DNA from: Bradyrhizobium sp. 1(2017)
Lineage (GTDB): Bacteria > Pseudomonadota > Alphaproteobacteria > Rhizobiales > Xanthobacteraceae
Length of the DNA stretch: 64,000 bases
Direction: 5' to 3'
Assembly (NCBI RefSeq): GCF_011602485.2
Contig: NZ_CP050022.2
Location: 1,054,001-1,118,000 of the forward strand
Under the pieces are notes generated by a model. It had not been told where the DNA came from. It saw only the letters and a list, made by a program, of their open reading frames with translations, and searched no databases. Position numbers and translations under genes: made by a program. Positions 25,615 to 33,072 of this stretch are shown piece after piece (the stretch's first letter is position 1; every line of letters begins with the position of its first letter).

Positions 25615-26928
25615 CTAGCCGGCCGCCGCCTGCCAGCGCGTATCGCGCAGGGACGGGCGGCGATGCAGGCGGGCGTCCAGCAGGGCGCGGGCGCGGGGCA
25701 GCCCGCCGCAGCGCATGAGGGCGACGATATAGGTGTCCTCGATCAACTCGCGCTGGGCGTGGCTGCCGCCGATGCGCACGACCTCGGCGAGAACCGGCGC
25801 GAGCGTCTGCACGCAGGCCGCGTAATCCTCATCCGCAAAGGCCAGAAGCGCGCGGCAGATCGCGGGCACCACCGGGCCGGCCGGCAGCTTGCCGTCCGCG
25901 AGTCGCTGTTCGATCACGGCGAGGCGCGCGGCAAGTGCCTCGCGATTTTGGGTTGCGGCAGCGAACAGCGCCATGTGGACGTCGGCGAAGGGCAGGCCGG
26001 ATTTCGGGAATAGTTCTTGCGCGGCCGCGTCGGCCTCGCGCCAGAGCGGCGCGGGCACGGCGTGACCGTAGGCCGACAGGCGCCAGAGCAGCGAGGCGCC
26101 GTCGGTGACGACGTTGAGCGGCGGCGCCTGCGTGACGGACGGCTGGAGCACGTCGGCATAGATCGACAGCGCCCGCGCCGCATCGCCGTGCTCGAGTGCG
26201 CCGAGCGCCTGGTGCCAGCGGATGTGGCCATGCAAGATGCCGGCGCGGTCGTAAGAGGGGATCCAGTCGTCGACGAGACGATCGGCCTCCTCGATCGAGC
26301 CGTCCTCGAACATCGCATGCAGCACGGCATGCGCGGCATGGGCGTTGGCGCGGCGCAGATTGAAGCCGCGCTCGGTGACGCCGCGGCCGCGCGCGACATC
26401 GCCGTTCTCCGTCATCGCCCAGCCAGACATGGTGAGAAACCACCAGTCCTCGCCATAGTGCCGCGCGACGCGCTCGCACAGCTCATGTCGCGCGCGATCG
26501 TGATCGGCCATGCCGGAGAAGGCGAACAGGCCGAACGCGCCGAGCGGCAGCGACAGCACCAACGCATCGCGCGGCCAGCTCGCGACGTGCTCGCGCATCG
26601 CTGCAATCGCCTCGGGCAGCCGTCCCTCGATCGCCAGCGCCAGCGTCTCGACATGAGCGCGCTCGCGCTCCGTGCCGCGCCTGGCGACGAGCTCGCGCGC
26701 GACCGCCGCCTTGGCGCGCGCGAGATCGCCCTGCTGATAGAAGGCGTGCACGCGGGCACGGGCGATATGGGCCAGCGCAAAATCCGGGTCGGTCGCAATC
26801 GCGCGTTCCAGCGCTTCCGCCGTGCCGGTCCATCCCGCGAGCATGAGATCGACGCCCTCGCGATAGGCGGATGCCGCTTCGTGCGACGAGGTGGAGAGCG
26901 GAAGTCCGTAACGGTCTTCGAGCGTCAT
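25615..26928 (-). CDS. Tetratricopeptide repeat protein, TTC38-like
   Basis: This 437-residue helical-repeat protein has no signal peptide. It contains TPR-like pairs such as ALERAIATDPDFALAHIARA and RVHAFYQQGDLARAKAAVAR. YGEDWWFLTMSGWAMTENGD and HAVLHAMFEDGSIEEA recall the TTC38 family (human tetratricopeptide repeat protein 38), found in many proteobacteria without a defined role. It precedes the aldo-keto reductase end by 16 bases in a head-to-tail arrangement on the minus strand, so the two may be co-transcribed. Confidence 0.85.
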   Translation of the reverse strand: MTLEDRYGLPLSTSSHEAASAYREGVDLMLAGWTGTAEALERAIATDPDFALAHIARARVHAFYQQGDLARAKAAVARELVARRGTERERAHVETLALAIEGRLPEAIAAMREHVASWPRDALVLSLPLGAFGLFAFSGMADHDRARHELCERVARHYGEDWWFLTMSGWAMTENGDVARGRGVTERGFNLRRANAHAAHAVLHAMFEDGSIEEADRLVDDWIPSYDRAGILHGHIRWHQALGALEHGDAARALSIYADVLQPSVTQAPPLNVVTDGASLLWRLSAYGHAVPAPLWREADAAAQELFPKSGLPFADVHMALFAAATQNREALAARLAVIEQRLADGKLPAGPVVPAICRALLAFADEDYAACVQTLAPVLAEVVRIGGSHAQRELIEDTYIVALMRCGGLPRARALLDARLHRRPSLRDTRWQAAAG

Positions 26929-26944
26929 GGCCGTCTCCCCGTTC

Positions 26945-27955
26945 TCAAGCCGTCCGCGCGCGGCGTCCTTCGATCGGATAGGCCGGGTCGTTGTAGCCCG
27001 GCGTCGAGGGATGGCCCGGCACGACCAGGCGATCGATCAAGGCTTCGTCATCCGCAGTGAAGCGGTAGTTGAGCGCGCTGATGTAGTCGTCCCACTGCTC
27101 TTCCGTGCGGGGGCCGGCGATGATGGAGGTCACGAAGGCGGAGTTCAGCACCCAGGCGACCGCGAACTGGCCGGCGGTGATGCCCTTTTTCTCGGCGTGA
27201 GTCTTGATCTCCTGCGCGAGCTGGAGCGATTCCGGCCGCCATTCGGTCTGCATCATGCGGGTGTCGTTGCGACCCGCGCGCGTCTCCTTGTCCGGCGCGG
27301 CATCGGGCCTGTACTTGCCGGTGAGGACGCCGCGCGCGAGCGGACTGTAGGGCACGATGCCGAGGCCATAATAGGCGCAGGCCGGAAAATGCTCGACCTC
27401 CGGCATGCGGTTCATCGCGTTGTAATAGGGCTGGCTCACCGCGGGCCGGTCGATGCCGAGCCGGTCGCAGATGTTGCAGATCTCGGCGAGGCGCCAGGCG
27501 CGGTAATTGGAGACGCCGAAATAGCGCACCTTGCCGGCGCGGATCAAATCGCCCATCGCGCGTACCGTCTCCTCCAGCGGCGTCGCATGGTCTTCCTTGT
27601 GCAGATAGTAGATGTCGATGTGGTCGGTGCCGAGCCGCTTCAGGCTCTCGTCGGCGGCCTGCAACACCCAGCGCCGCGACAGCCCGCCGCGGTTGGGGTC
27701 GTTCCCCATGGGATTGGCGAGCTTCGTGGCGAGCACCCAGGCCTGGCGCTTGCCGCCAATGGCACGGCCGACGACCTCTTCCGATGCGCCCTTCGCATAG
27801 GCGTCCGCCGTGTCGATGAAATTGATCCCGGCATCGTGTGCCTTCGCGATGATCCGCCCGGAGCTGGCTTCATCGGTCGGCCCACCGAACATCATGGTGC
27901 CCAGACAAATCGGCGACACTTTCAGGCCGCTGCGGCCGAGCTGGCGGTATTGCAT
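26945..27955 (-). CDS. Aldo/keto reductase
   Basis: ATG 27955 starts MQYRQLGRSGLKVSPICLGT (336 aa). The extension to 28009 is not typical of the family. The NADPH-dependent carbonyl-reductase tetrad is visible: Asp48 and Tyr53 in FIDTADAYAKG, Lys in LATKLANP and His in IYYLHKED. The C-terminal cofactor-binding IIAGPRTEEQWDDYISALN is also present. Substrate unknown. The gene lies upstream of the TPR gene on the same strand. Upstream (28003-28216) are two palindromic elements. Confidence 0.94.
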   Translation of the reverse strand: MQYRQLGRSGLKVSPICLGTMMFGGPTDEASSGRIIAKAHDAGINFIDTADAYAKGASEEVVGRAIGGKRQAWVLATKLANPMGNDPNRGGLSRRWVLQAADESLKRLGTDHIDIYYLHKEDHATPLEETVRAMGDLIRAGKVRYFGVSNYRAWRLAEICNICDRLGIDRPAVSQPYYNAMNRMPEVEHFPACAYYGLGIVPYSPLARGVLTGKYRPDAAPDKETRAGRNDTRMMQTEWRPESLQLAQEIKTHAEKKGITAGQFAVAWVLNSAFVTSIIAGPRTEEQWDDYISALNYRFTADDEALIDRLVVPGHPSTPGYNDPAYPIEGRRARTA

Positions 27956-28002
27956 GGGCTGTCCTCGAGATTTTTGATTGCGACCAGCATAGCCGTCCGG
28001 TG

Positions 28003-28085
28003 CCGTCATTGCGAGCGCAGCGAAGCAATCCAGAGATGCGTCCGCGGAAAGATGCTGGATTGCTTTGCTGCCCTCGCAATGACGG
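28003..28085. repeat. CGTCATTGCGAG-type palindromic element
   Basis: CGTCATTGCGAGCGCAGCGA near 28004 pairs imperfectly with TGCTTTGCTGCCCTCGCAAT, closing with GACGG at 28085. The inner arms GCAATCCAG and CTGGATTGC are exact. Confidence 0.75.
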
Positions 28086-28116
28086 GGGTGGGGGGCGCGT
28101 GCGCCTCATACTCGGT

Positions 28117-28216
28117 GTCATCGCCCGCGAAGGCGGGCGATCCAGTACTCCGAGACGGTTGCGATAGAGCCGAGAGGCTGCGGCGTACTTGATTCCCCGC
28201 CTACGCGGGGAATGAC
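28117..28216. repeat. 100-bp element (GTCATCGCCCGCG ... CGGGGAATGAC)
   Basis: Two stem-loops in inverted orientation frame the unit: GTCATCGCCCGCGAAGGCGG then GCGAT at the left, GATTCCCCGCCTACGCGGGG then AATGAC at the right. The middle holds AGAGCCGAGAGGC, shared with the element at 43614-43714 and in reverse with 30675-30775. Confidence 0.8.
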
Positions 28217-28259
28217 AGCGGTGGGTGTGGTTGGCTGCAGCGGCAGCCAGACAGAGCGC

Positions 28260-28694
28260 CTACCCCGGCCCTTTCAAAATCTTGAACACGCCATTCGCCA
28301 TCACGATGCAGCGATCGTCCACCGTCACTTCGGTGCTCATGAAGATCAGGCTGCGCGTCGAGCGCACCACGCGCGGGCGGGAGATCAAGATGTCGCCGAT
28401 CTGGCCGGCTTCGACGAAATGGGTATCGAGCTGCACCGTCGCCAAGTACTCCCTGCCGGAGACGTAGCGGGCGGTCATGCCGCAGGTGCGATCGGCGAAG
28501 GTCATCATCACGCCACCCTGGACCATGCCGCGGCGATTGTGGTGCTTGTCTTCGGTCGCAAGCGCGAACTCGTAATGGCCGTCGACCTTGCGCTCCCACA
28601 AGGGACCGATCAGATGCAGGAAGCCCGTGGTCTCCAGGATGGTCCAGCCGTCTGATTTGAGCCTTGCGGCGGCCTTGTTGGTCATCTCGTCCAT
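28260..28694 (-). CDS. PaaI-type hotdog-fold thioesterase
   Basis: The 144-residue product has the hotdog blocks HHNRRGMVQGGVMMTFADRT and VQLDTHFVEAGQIGDILIS, then RSLIFMSTEVTVDD, as in PaaI-family acyl-CoA thioesterases. ATG 28694 or 28685 are both possible. It likely hydrolyses an acyl- or aryl-CoA thioester in the cytosol; the substrate is unknown. It diverges from the NUDIX gene at 28749, leaving a 54-base shared promoter region. Confidence 0.88.
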   Translation of the reverse strand: MDEMTNKAAARLKSDGWTILETTGFLHLIGPLWERKVDGHYEFALATEDKHHNRRGMVQGGVMMTFADRTCGMTARYVSGREYLATVQLDTHFVEAGQIGDILISRPRVVRSTRSLIFMSTEVTVDDRCIVMANGVFKILKGPG

Positions 28695-28748
28695 TCCCGT
28701 GCATGCGATCTCGTTTCATCGAGGCCGGAGGTGGTGTAGTCAAGCATC

Positions 28749-29375
28749 ATGAGACCGTTCGACGATGCCACACGGCGGAATATCGCGGCTGCCTGCGCCG
28801 CATTCGCGCGGCTGCCGGAGGAAGAAGCGCCGGCGGCATTGAAGCGGGCCGCGGTGGCGGTTGCGTTGACGGCAGCAGGCGAGGGCGACGACACCGCGTT
28901 GCTGCTCACGCTGCGCGCATCGCATCTGCGCGCCCATCGCGGCCAGTGGGCCTTGCCGGGCGGACGCTGCGACGCCGGCGAGACGCCGGTCGAGGCCGCG
29001 CTGCGCGAGCTCGACGAGGAGCTCAGCCTTCGCCTCACCAGCGCGGACGTGCTCGGCACGCTCGACGACTACCCGACCCGCTCGGGTTATCTGATCACGC
29101 CCGTCGTGGTCTGGGCCTCGAACAGCGCCGCGATCAGGCCGAACCCGGACGAGGTCGCCTCGGTCCATTGCATCGCGCTCGCCACGATCGAGCGCGAGGA
29201 CGCTTTCGACTTCATCGCAATCCCCGAGAGCACGCGACGCGTGATCCGCTTCCATCACCAGATGAGCCTGATCCACGCGCCGACGGCGGCGCTGATCTAC
29301 CAGTTCCGCGAGGTGCTGGCGGGGCGGCACACCCGCGTGACCGAGCTGGAACAGCCGGTTTTCGCCTGGAAATGA
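28749..29375 (+). CDS. NUDIX hydrolase (CoA pyrophosphatase-like)
   Basis: The 208-residue product carries a Nudix box, GGRCDAGETPVEAALRELDE followed by ELSL, preceded by HRGQWALPGG. The N-terminal segment and overall size fit CoA-diphosphatase-like (NudL/NUDT7) members that cut CoA into phosphopantetheine and ADP. The strict UPF0035 signature is not fully visible, so general nucleotide-diphosphate hydrolysis is equally possible. Cytosolic. Divergent from the thioesterase gene. Confidence 0.85.
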   Translation: MRPFDDATRRNIAAACAAFARLPEEEAPAALKRAAVAVALTAAGEGDDTALLLTLRASHLRAHRGQWALPGGRCDAGETPVEAALRELDEELSLRLTSADVLGTLDDYPTRSGYLITPVVVWASNSAAIRPNPDEVASVHCIALATIEREDAFDFIAIPESTRRVIRFHHQMSLIHAPTAALIYQFREVLAGRHTRVTELEQPVFAWK

Positions 29376-29430
29376 CATGGTAAACGGCGCGTTAACGTGA
29401 CGGTTACCGGATGCCTGCTAAGACGGCGTC

Positions 29431-30645
29431 ATGCATCATTCGATTCGACATCGCCTTGCGCTGGTTCCACTCGCGCTCGTCCTGCTCGCGCCGGCCGCGC
29501 GCGGCGGCGAGGCCGACGCGTTGCCACCGGCCGTCCGCAATGCCAATGCCCAGCTGCTGTCGCAGTTTTTCGCGCAAGGCGGGGCCTCGCCCGCCGTGCT
29601 CGAATATCGCCGCAAGCTGGCGGAATATCAGGCGGCGCGCGCGGCCTTCGACGCCGAGGCCGGCGCCTATTGGAGCCAGATCTCCGAGAAGCGTCGTGGC
29701 CGCAACGCCAAGCGACGCAGCGGACAGCAGGTCACGATGGATGATTACGTGCTGGAGCATCCGCCGCTCTACAACGGGCCCAAGCGGCCGGTGAACCCGG
29801 AGCCGGAGGAAACGCCGGACCGCCCCGCCAAAAAGCCGATCCCCGTCGTGGCCGATTTCCTGCGCGCGGCGCAGGAGCTCTACCAGTTCACGCCGCAGCG
29901 CCCGGCCAGCGAGGTCGAGTTCAAGCGTGCTTATGCGCGCTACGCGCTGGCCAACGGCCTGACGCGCGAGCAGGCGGTGCGGGTCTATTCGTTCGAGACC
30001 GGCGGCACCGGCAGTTACGACGTGCAGGCGGGGATCGAGCACGGCGGCAAGCGCGCGATCTCGACCGCGATGGGTTACAACCAGCTCCTGACCACCAACA
30101 GCGTCGAGCTGCTGGCCGAGCAGGGCCATGAACTGATCCGTGCGCTTTCCGAGAAGGTGGCGCGGACCTCCGGGCCGGCGCGGCATGGGCTCGAGCACAA
30201 GCTCACTGTTCTCAAGAAGATGGTGGCCCACGCGAAGTCGGTGCCCGACACATGGTCCGAGCACGAGAAGATCGGCAACACCCCGCAGGGCTGGGCCATG
30301 CACGCGATGGTGCTCGACGTCGATATCGGCCCGATGCTGCAGACCCACAAGCTCCTGACCTCGGTGCTGTTCGCGCGCGCCAAGGGCTACACCCGCCCGC
30401 TCTCCGCGGCTGAGCTCGAGATGATGAACCTCACCGGCGATGGCACCGGTCTCGACATGGTCACGATGCCGCAAGCGATGCGCGAGCAGGTGCCGACCTC
30501 GAATTTCTTCCAGCGCGGCGGCTATGAGCGCAACCCGGTCGCGATTCGCCACAACACGGTGGCGAAGTTGCTCGCGGTGACGGATGAGCGCATGGACGTG
30601 AACAGCGGCAAACCCGGCGCGAAGGAGCTGGCGGGGGCGTTTTAG
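29431..30645 (+). CDS. Secreted protein of unknown function, possible lysozyme-like fold
   Basis: The 404-residue product begins with a signal peptide (HRLALVPLALVLLAPAARGG). It then has a charged helical part, a Pro-rich linker (PVNPEPEETPDRPAKKP), and a region with YSFETGGTGSYDVQAGIEHG and AISTAMGYNQLLTTN. A Glu followed by a Gly-rich strand and a later MGYNQLL resembles the catalytic Glu and GLMQL-type motif of lytic transglycosylases. This reading is tentative; no family name is assigned. Exported; single gene with its own palindromic element downstream. Confidence 0.75.
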   Translation: MHHSIRHRLALVPLALVLLAPAARGGEADALPPAVRNANAQLLSQFFAQGGASPAVLEYRRKLAEYQAARAAFDAEAGAYWSQISEKRRGRNAKRRSGQQVTMDDYVLEHPPLYNGPKRPVNPEPEETPDRPAKKPIPVVADFLRAAQELYQFTPQRPASEVEFKRAYARYALANGLTREQAVRVYSFETGGTGSYDVQAGIEHGGKRAISTAMGYNQLLTTNSVELLAEQGHELIRALSEKVARTSGPARHGLEHKLTVLKKMVAHAKSVPDTWSEHEKIGNTPQGWAMHAMVLDVDIGPMLQTHKLLTSVLFARAKGYTRPLSAAELEMMNLTGDGTGLDMVTMPQAMREQVPTSNFFQRGGYERNPVAIRHNTVAKLLAVTDERMDVNSGKPGAKELAGAF

Positions 30646-30674
30646 GAGCGCCCGCTTTTGCCGCGTCTTCCGCT

Positions 30675-30775
30675 GTCATGCCCCGGCTTGACCGGGGCAT
30701 CCAGTACGCCGCGGCCTCTCCGCGTCCAATCGCCGTCTCTGGAATACTGGATCATCCGCCTTCGCGGGTGATGAC
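30675..30775. repeat. 101-bp palindromic element, reverse orientation of the 28117/43614 class
   Basis: GTCATGCCCCGGCTTGACCG opens the unit and CCTTCGCGGGTGATGAC closes it. The middle CGCCGCGGCCTCTC is the reverse complement of GAGAGGCCGCGGCG in the element at 43614. Confidence 0.8.
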
Positions 30776-30804
30776 ACCGCGCATGTGCCGCCAGCTGGCG
30801 CCCC

Positions 30805-31110
30805 CTACTGATCTGGCCCGAACTTGAACTTGCCGTCGCCTTCGAGATAGGGGCCGGTGCGCATGTAGAGCTGACCGTTGTGGCCGATGAAGAACAGCGT
30901 GCCCTTCGGCACTTTCTTGGCGCCCTTGAGCAGCTCGCCGGCGTTGCTGGTGCCCATCTTGTAGGAATAGGTCTTGCCGTCCCTGTCATAGGCGTAGCCC
31001 ATGTCGGATTTGAGCTCCCACGGCGTCGCTGCGGTCTGCGCCAATGCCGGCGCCGCAACGGCGCCGAGCGCGACTGCAATCGCAAATGTCTTGATTGAAA
31101 ATGCCGTCAT
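30805..31110 (-). CDS. Small secreted protein of unknown function (101 aa)
   Basis: ATG 31110 has GGAGG six bases upstream and opens a clear signal peptide (IKTFAIAVALGAVAAPALAQ). The mature part (TPWELKSDMGYAYDRDGKTY, GTLFFIGHNGQLYMRTGPYL) is about 77 residues without cysteines. It ends KFKFGPDQ. I recall similar short exported proteins in Bradyrhizobium, without known function. The longer frame to 31155 is unlikely. Confidence 0.75.
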   Translation of the reverse strand: MTAFSIKTFAIAVALGAVAAPALAQTAATPWELKSDMGYAYDRDGKTYSYKMGTSNAGELLKGAKKVPKGTLFFIGHNGQLYMRTGPYLEGDGKFKFGPDQ

Positions 31111-31304
31111 TCCCATCCTCCCGAGGTCGGGACATTCCAGGCTTGAACAAATCACGAACGGTATTTCAGGGTCAATTCGCGAAAGCGCCGCAGCGCATCA
31201 CGTCCTGCCCAGCAGTTTGTGATTTTCCCTTCGTCCCCTCGCGACTATGTTCCGCTTTCCGTCTAGAACGCAACTCGACAAAATTATTGGCAGGGATGAT
31301 TCGG

Positions 31305-31784
31305 ATGCGCCATGTGATTAAATTTTGCTGGGCCGTTGCATTGTCGCTGACGGCGCTGTCGCCGGCCGCCTGGGCCGACGATTACCAGCTCAGCCACAAC
31401 CAGCGCATTTCGTGCAGCCGCGGCCTCGCCCCCGGCAAGCTGAACACCGCGACCTGCAAGTCCTACACCTATCTGTTCAACACCAAGACCTCGGAATATT
31501 TCCGCTGCCAGGTCTCGCTGGCGCTGACCCGCGACAACAAGGAGGTCATCAACGTCCAGACCGACGGCGGCTGCACCAAGAGGCCGCGCATCTTCGAGAC
31601 TGACGGCAAATACGATTTCGACGCCACCGAGACCGAGCCGCCGAACACCAACTCGTTCTTCGGCCCCGGCGGCTATTCGATCTGGGCCGCCGATGTCGGC
31701 GCGCAGAAGGTGCGCGGCTGCATCACGATCTCCTCCGGCCTCGGCTCCGACATCTCCAAGTGCCTGGACATGACGTTCCAGTGA
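31305..31784 (+). CDS. Secreted cysteine-containing protein of unknown function (159 aa)
   Basis: ATG 31305 begins MRHVIKFCWAVALSLTALSP, a signal peptide ending near AAWADD; ATG 31296 is an alternative. The mature protein has six cysteines (SCSRG, ATCKS, FRCQV, GGCTK, RGCIT, SKCLD), suggesting disulfide bonding in the periplasm. It contains NVQTDGGCTKRPRIFETDGK and FGPGGYSIWAADVG. No recognised domain. Monocistronic, before the TRAP operon. Confidence 0.75.
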   Translation: MRHVIKFCWAVALSLTALSPAAWADDYQLSHNQRISCSRGLAPGKLNTATCKSYTYLFNTKTSEYFRCQVSLALTRDNKEVINVQTDGGCTKRPRIFETDGKYDFDATETEPPNTNSFFGPGGYSIWAADVGAQKVRGCITISSGLGSDISKCLDMTFQ

Positions 31785-31932
31785 GGGCGCTGCGCCACCT
31801 CGCCGCACCGTCCGGTTCCCGAAAATCCAGCCGGAACGGCCATTTACCGCAGTCCTGTTTTGCCTTTTGGATGGGTTGACCCGCTCCCCTCATCCGGCCA
31901 ATTTCCCGGCCGGTTTGGGGAGTACAACAACC

Positions 31933-32880
31933 ATGAAACGGACTTTCTTCGGCGTGGCCGCGGCTGTGGCTCTGGCGGCGTCGGTGCCTTGCGCACATGC
32001 GCAATCCTTCATCAACGTGCTGACCGGCGGCACTTCCGGCGTCTATTATCCGCTCGGGGTCGCGATCGGAAAGATCTACGGCGACAAGATTCCGAACGTG
32101 AAGACGCAGGTTCAGGCCACCAAGGCGTCGGTCGAGAACCTCATCCTGCTGCAGCAGGGCCGCGGCGAGCTGGCATTCACGCTGGGCGACTCGCTCAAAG
32201 CGGCCTGGGACGGCGAGGAAGAGGCGGGCTTCAAGACCAAGCTCGACAAGCTGCGCACGATCGGCGCGATCTATCCGAACTACATCCAGATCGTCGCGAC
32301 CGCCGAGAGCGGTATCAAGACGCTCGCCGATCTCAAGGGCAAGAGCCTGTCGGTAGGTGCGCCGAAGTCGGGCACCGAGCTGAATTCCCGCGCGATCCTC
32401 GCGGCCGCCGGCATGAGCTACAAGGACCTCGGCAAGGTCGAATACCTGCCGTTCGCCGAATCGGTCGATCTCATGAAGAACCGGCAGCTCGCCGCGACCC
32501 TGCAATCGGCCGGCCTTGGCGTTGCCTCGCTGAAGGACCTGTCGACCTCGAGCCCGATCACGGTGGTGTCGGTGCCGAAGGAGACCGTCGACAAGATCGG
32601 CCCGCCCTTCATCTCCGCGATCATTCCGGCCAACACCTATACGGGTCAGGACAAGGATGTGCCGACGGCTGCCGTCGTGAACTACCTCGTGACCAGCTCG
32701 GCCGTGTCGGACGATCTCGCCTACCAGATGACCAAGCTGGTCTACGAGTCGTTGCCGGAGCTCGCCAATGCGCATGCAGCCGGCAAGGAGATCAAGCTCG
32801 AGGCGGCGGCCAATGGCAGCCCGGTTCCGCTGCACCCCGGCGCGATCCGCTATTACAAGGAAAAAGGGCTGATCAAGTAA
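31933..32880 (+). CDS. TAXI-family TRAP transporter solute-binding protein
   Basis: ATG 31933 starts MKRTFFGVAAAVALAASVPC with a signal peptide ending at AHAQ. The 315 residues include VLTGGTSGVYYPLGVAIGKI, ATKASVENLILLQQGRGELA and ADLKGKSLSVGAPKSGTELN, the TAXI (TRAP-associated extracytoplasmic immunogenic) signature. It captures an organic acid-like solute in the periplasm for the permease encoded next. The substrate is not predictable. A palindromic element and a hairpin with T-run separate it from the permease gene. Confidence 0.94.
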   Translation: MKRTFFGVAAAVALAASVPCAHAQSFINVLTGGTSGVYYPLGVAIGKIYGDKIPNVKTQVQATKASVENLILLQQGRGELAFTLGDSLKAAWDGEEEAGFKTKLDKLRTIGAIYPNYIQIVATAESGIKTLADLKGKSLSVGAPKSGTELNSRAILAAAGMSYKDLGKVEYLPFAESVDLMKNRQLAATLQSAGLGVASLKDLSTSSPITVVSVPKETVDKIGPPFISAIIPANTYTGQDKDVPTAAVVNYLVTSSAVSDDLAYQMTKLVYESLPELANAHAAGKEIKLEAAANGSPVPLHPGAIRYYKEKGLIK

Positions 32881-32890
32881 TTCTCTTCGA

Positions 32891-32973
32891 CGTCATTCCG
32901 GGGCGGCTCGTCAGAGCCGAACCCGGAATCTCGCCATTCCGGGTTCGATGTTGCGCATCGCCCCGGAATGACG
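32891..32973. repeat. GTCATTCCGGGG-type palindromic element
   Basis: CGTCATTCCGGGGCG at 32891 mirrors CGCCCCGGAATGACG ending at 32973, with inner arms AACCCGGAAT and ATTCCGGGTT. It lies inside the TRAP operon. Confidence 0.8.
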
Positions 32974-32990
32974 AAGAGGGAGTTTCGCAA

Positions 32991-33022
32991 ATGCCCGGGA
33001 AATCCCGGGCATGACGTTTTTT
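32991..33022 (+). terminator. Hairpin with T-run between TRAP binding protein and permease (possible attenuator)
   Basis: ATGCCCGGGAAATCCCGGGC followed by AT forms a perfect nine-base stem at 32991-33012, and TTTTTT follows at 33017-33022. Its position 51 bases before the permease ATG would lower permease expression relative to the binding protein. Confidence 0.7.
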
Positions 33023-33072
33023 GGACGCTGTGCCAACGCTAAAGGCGCATGGGCAGGCTGGGGACGAGTTAA

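Noticed and set aside
26927..28192. 421-codon frame on the plus strand
   Set aside because: Antisense to the aldo-keto reductase; no domain features.
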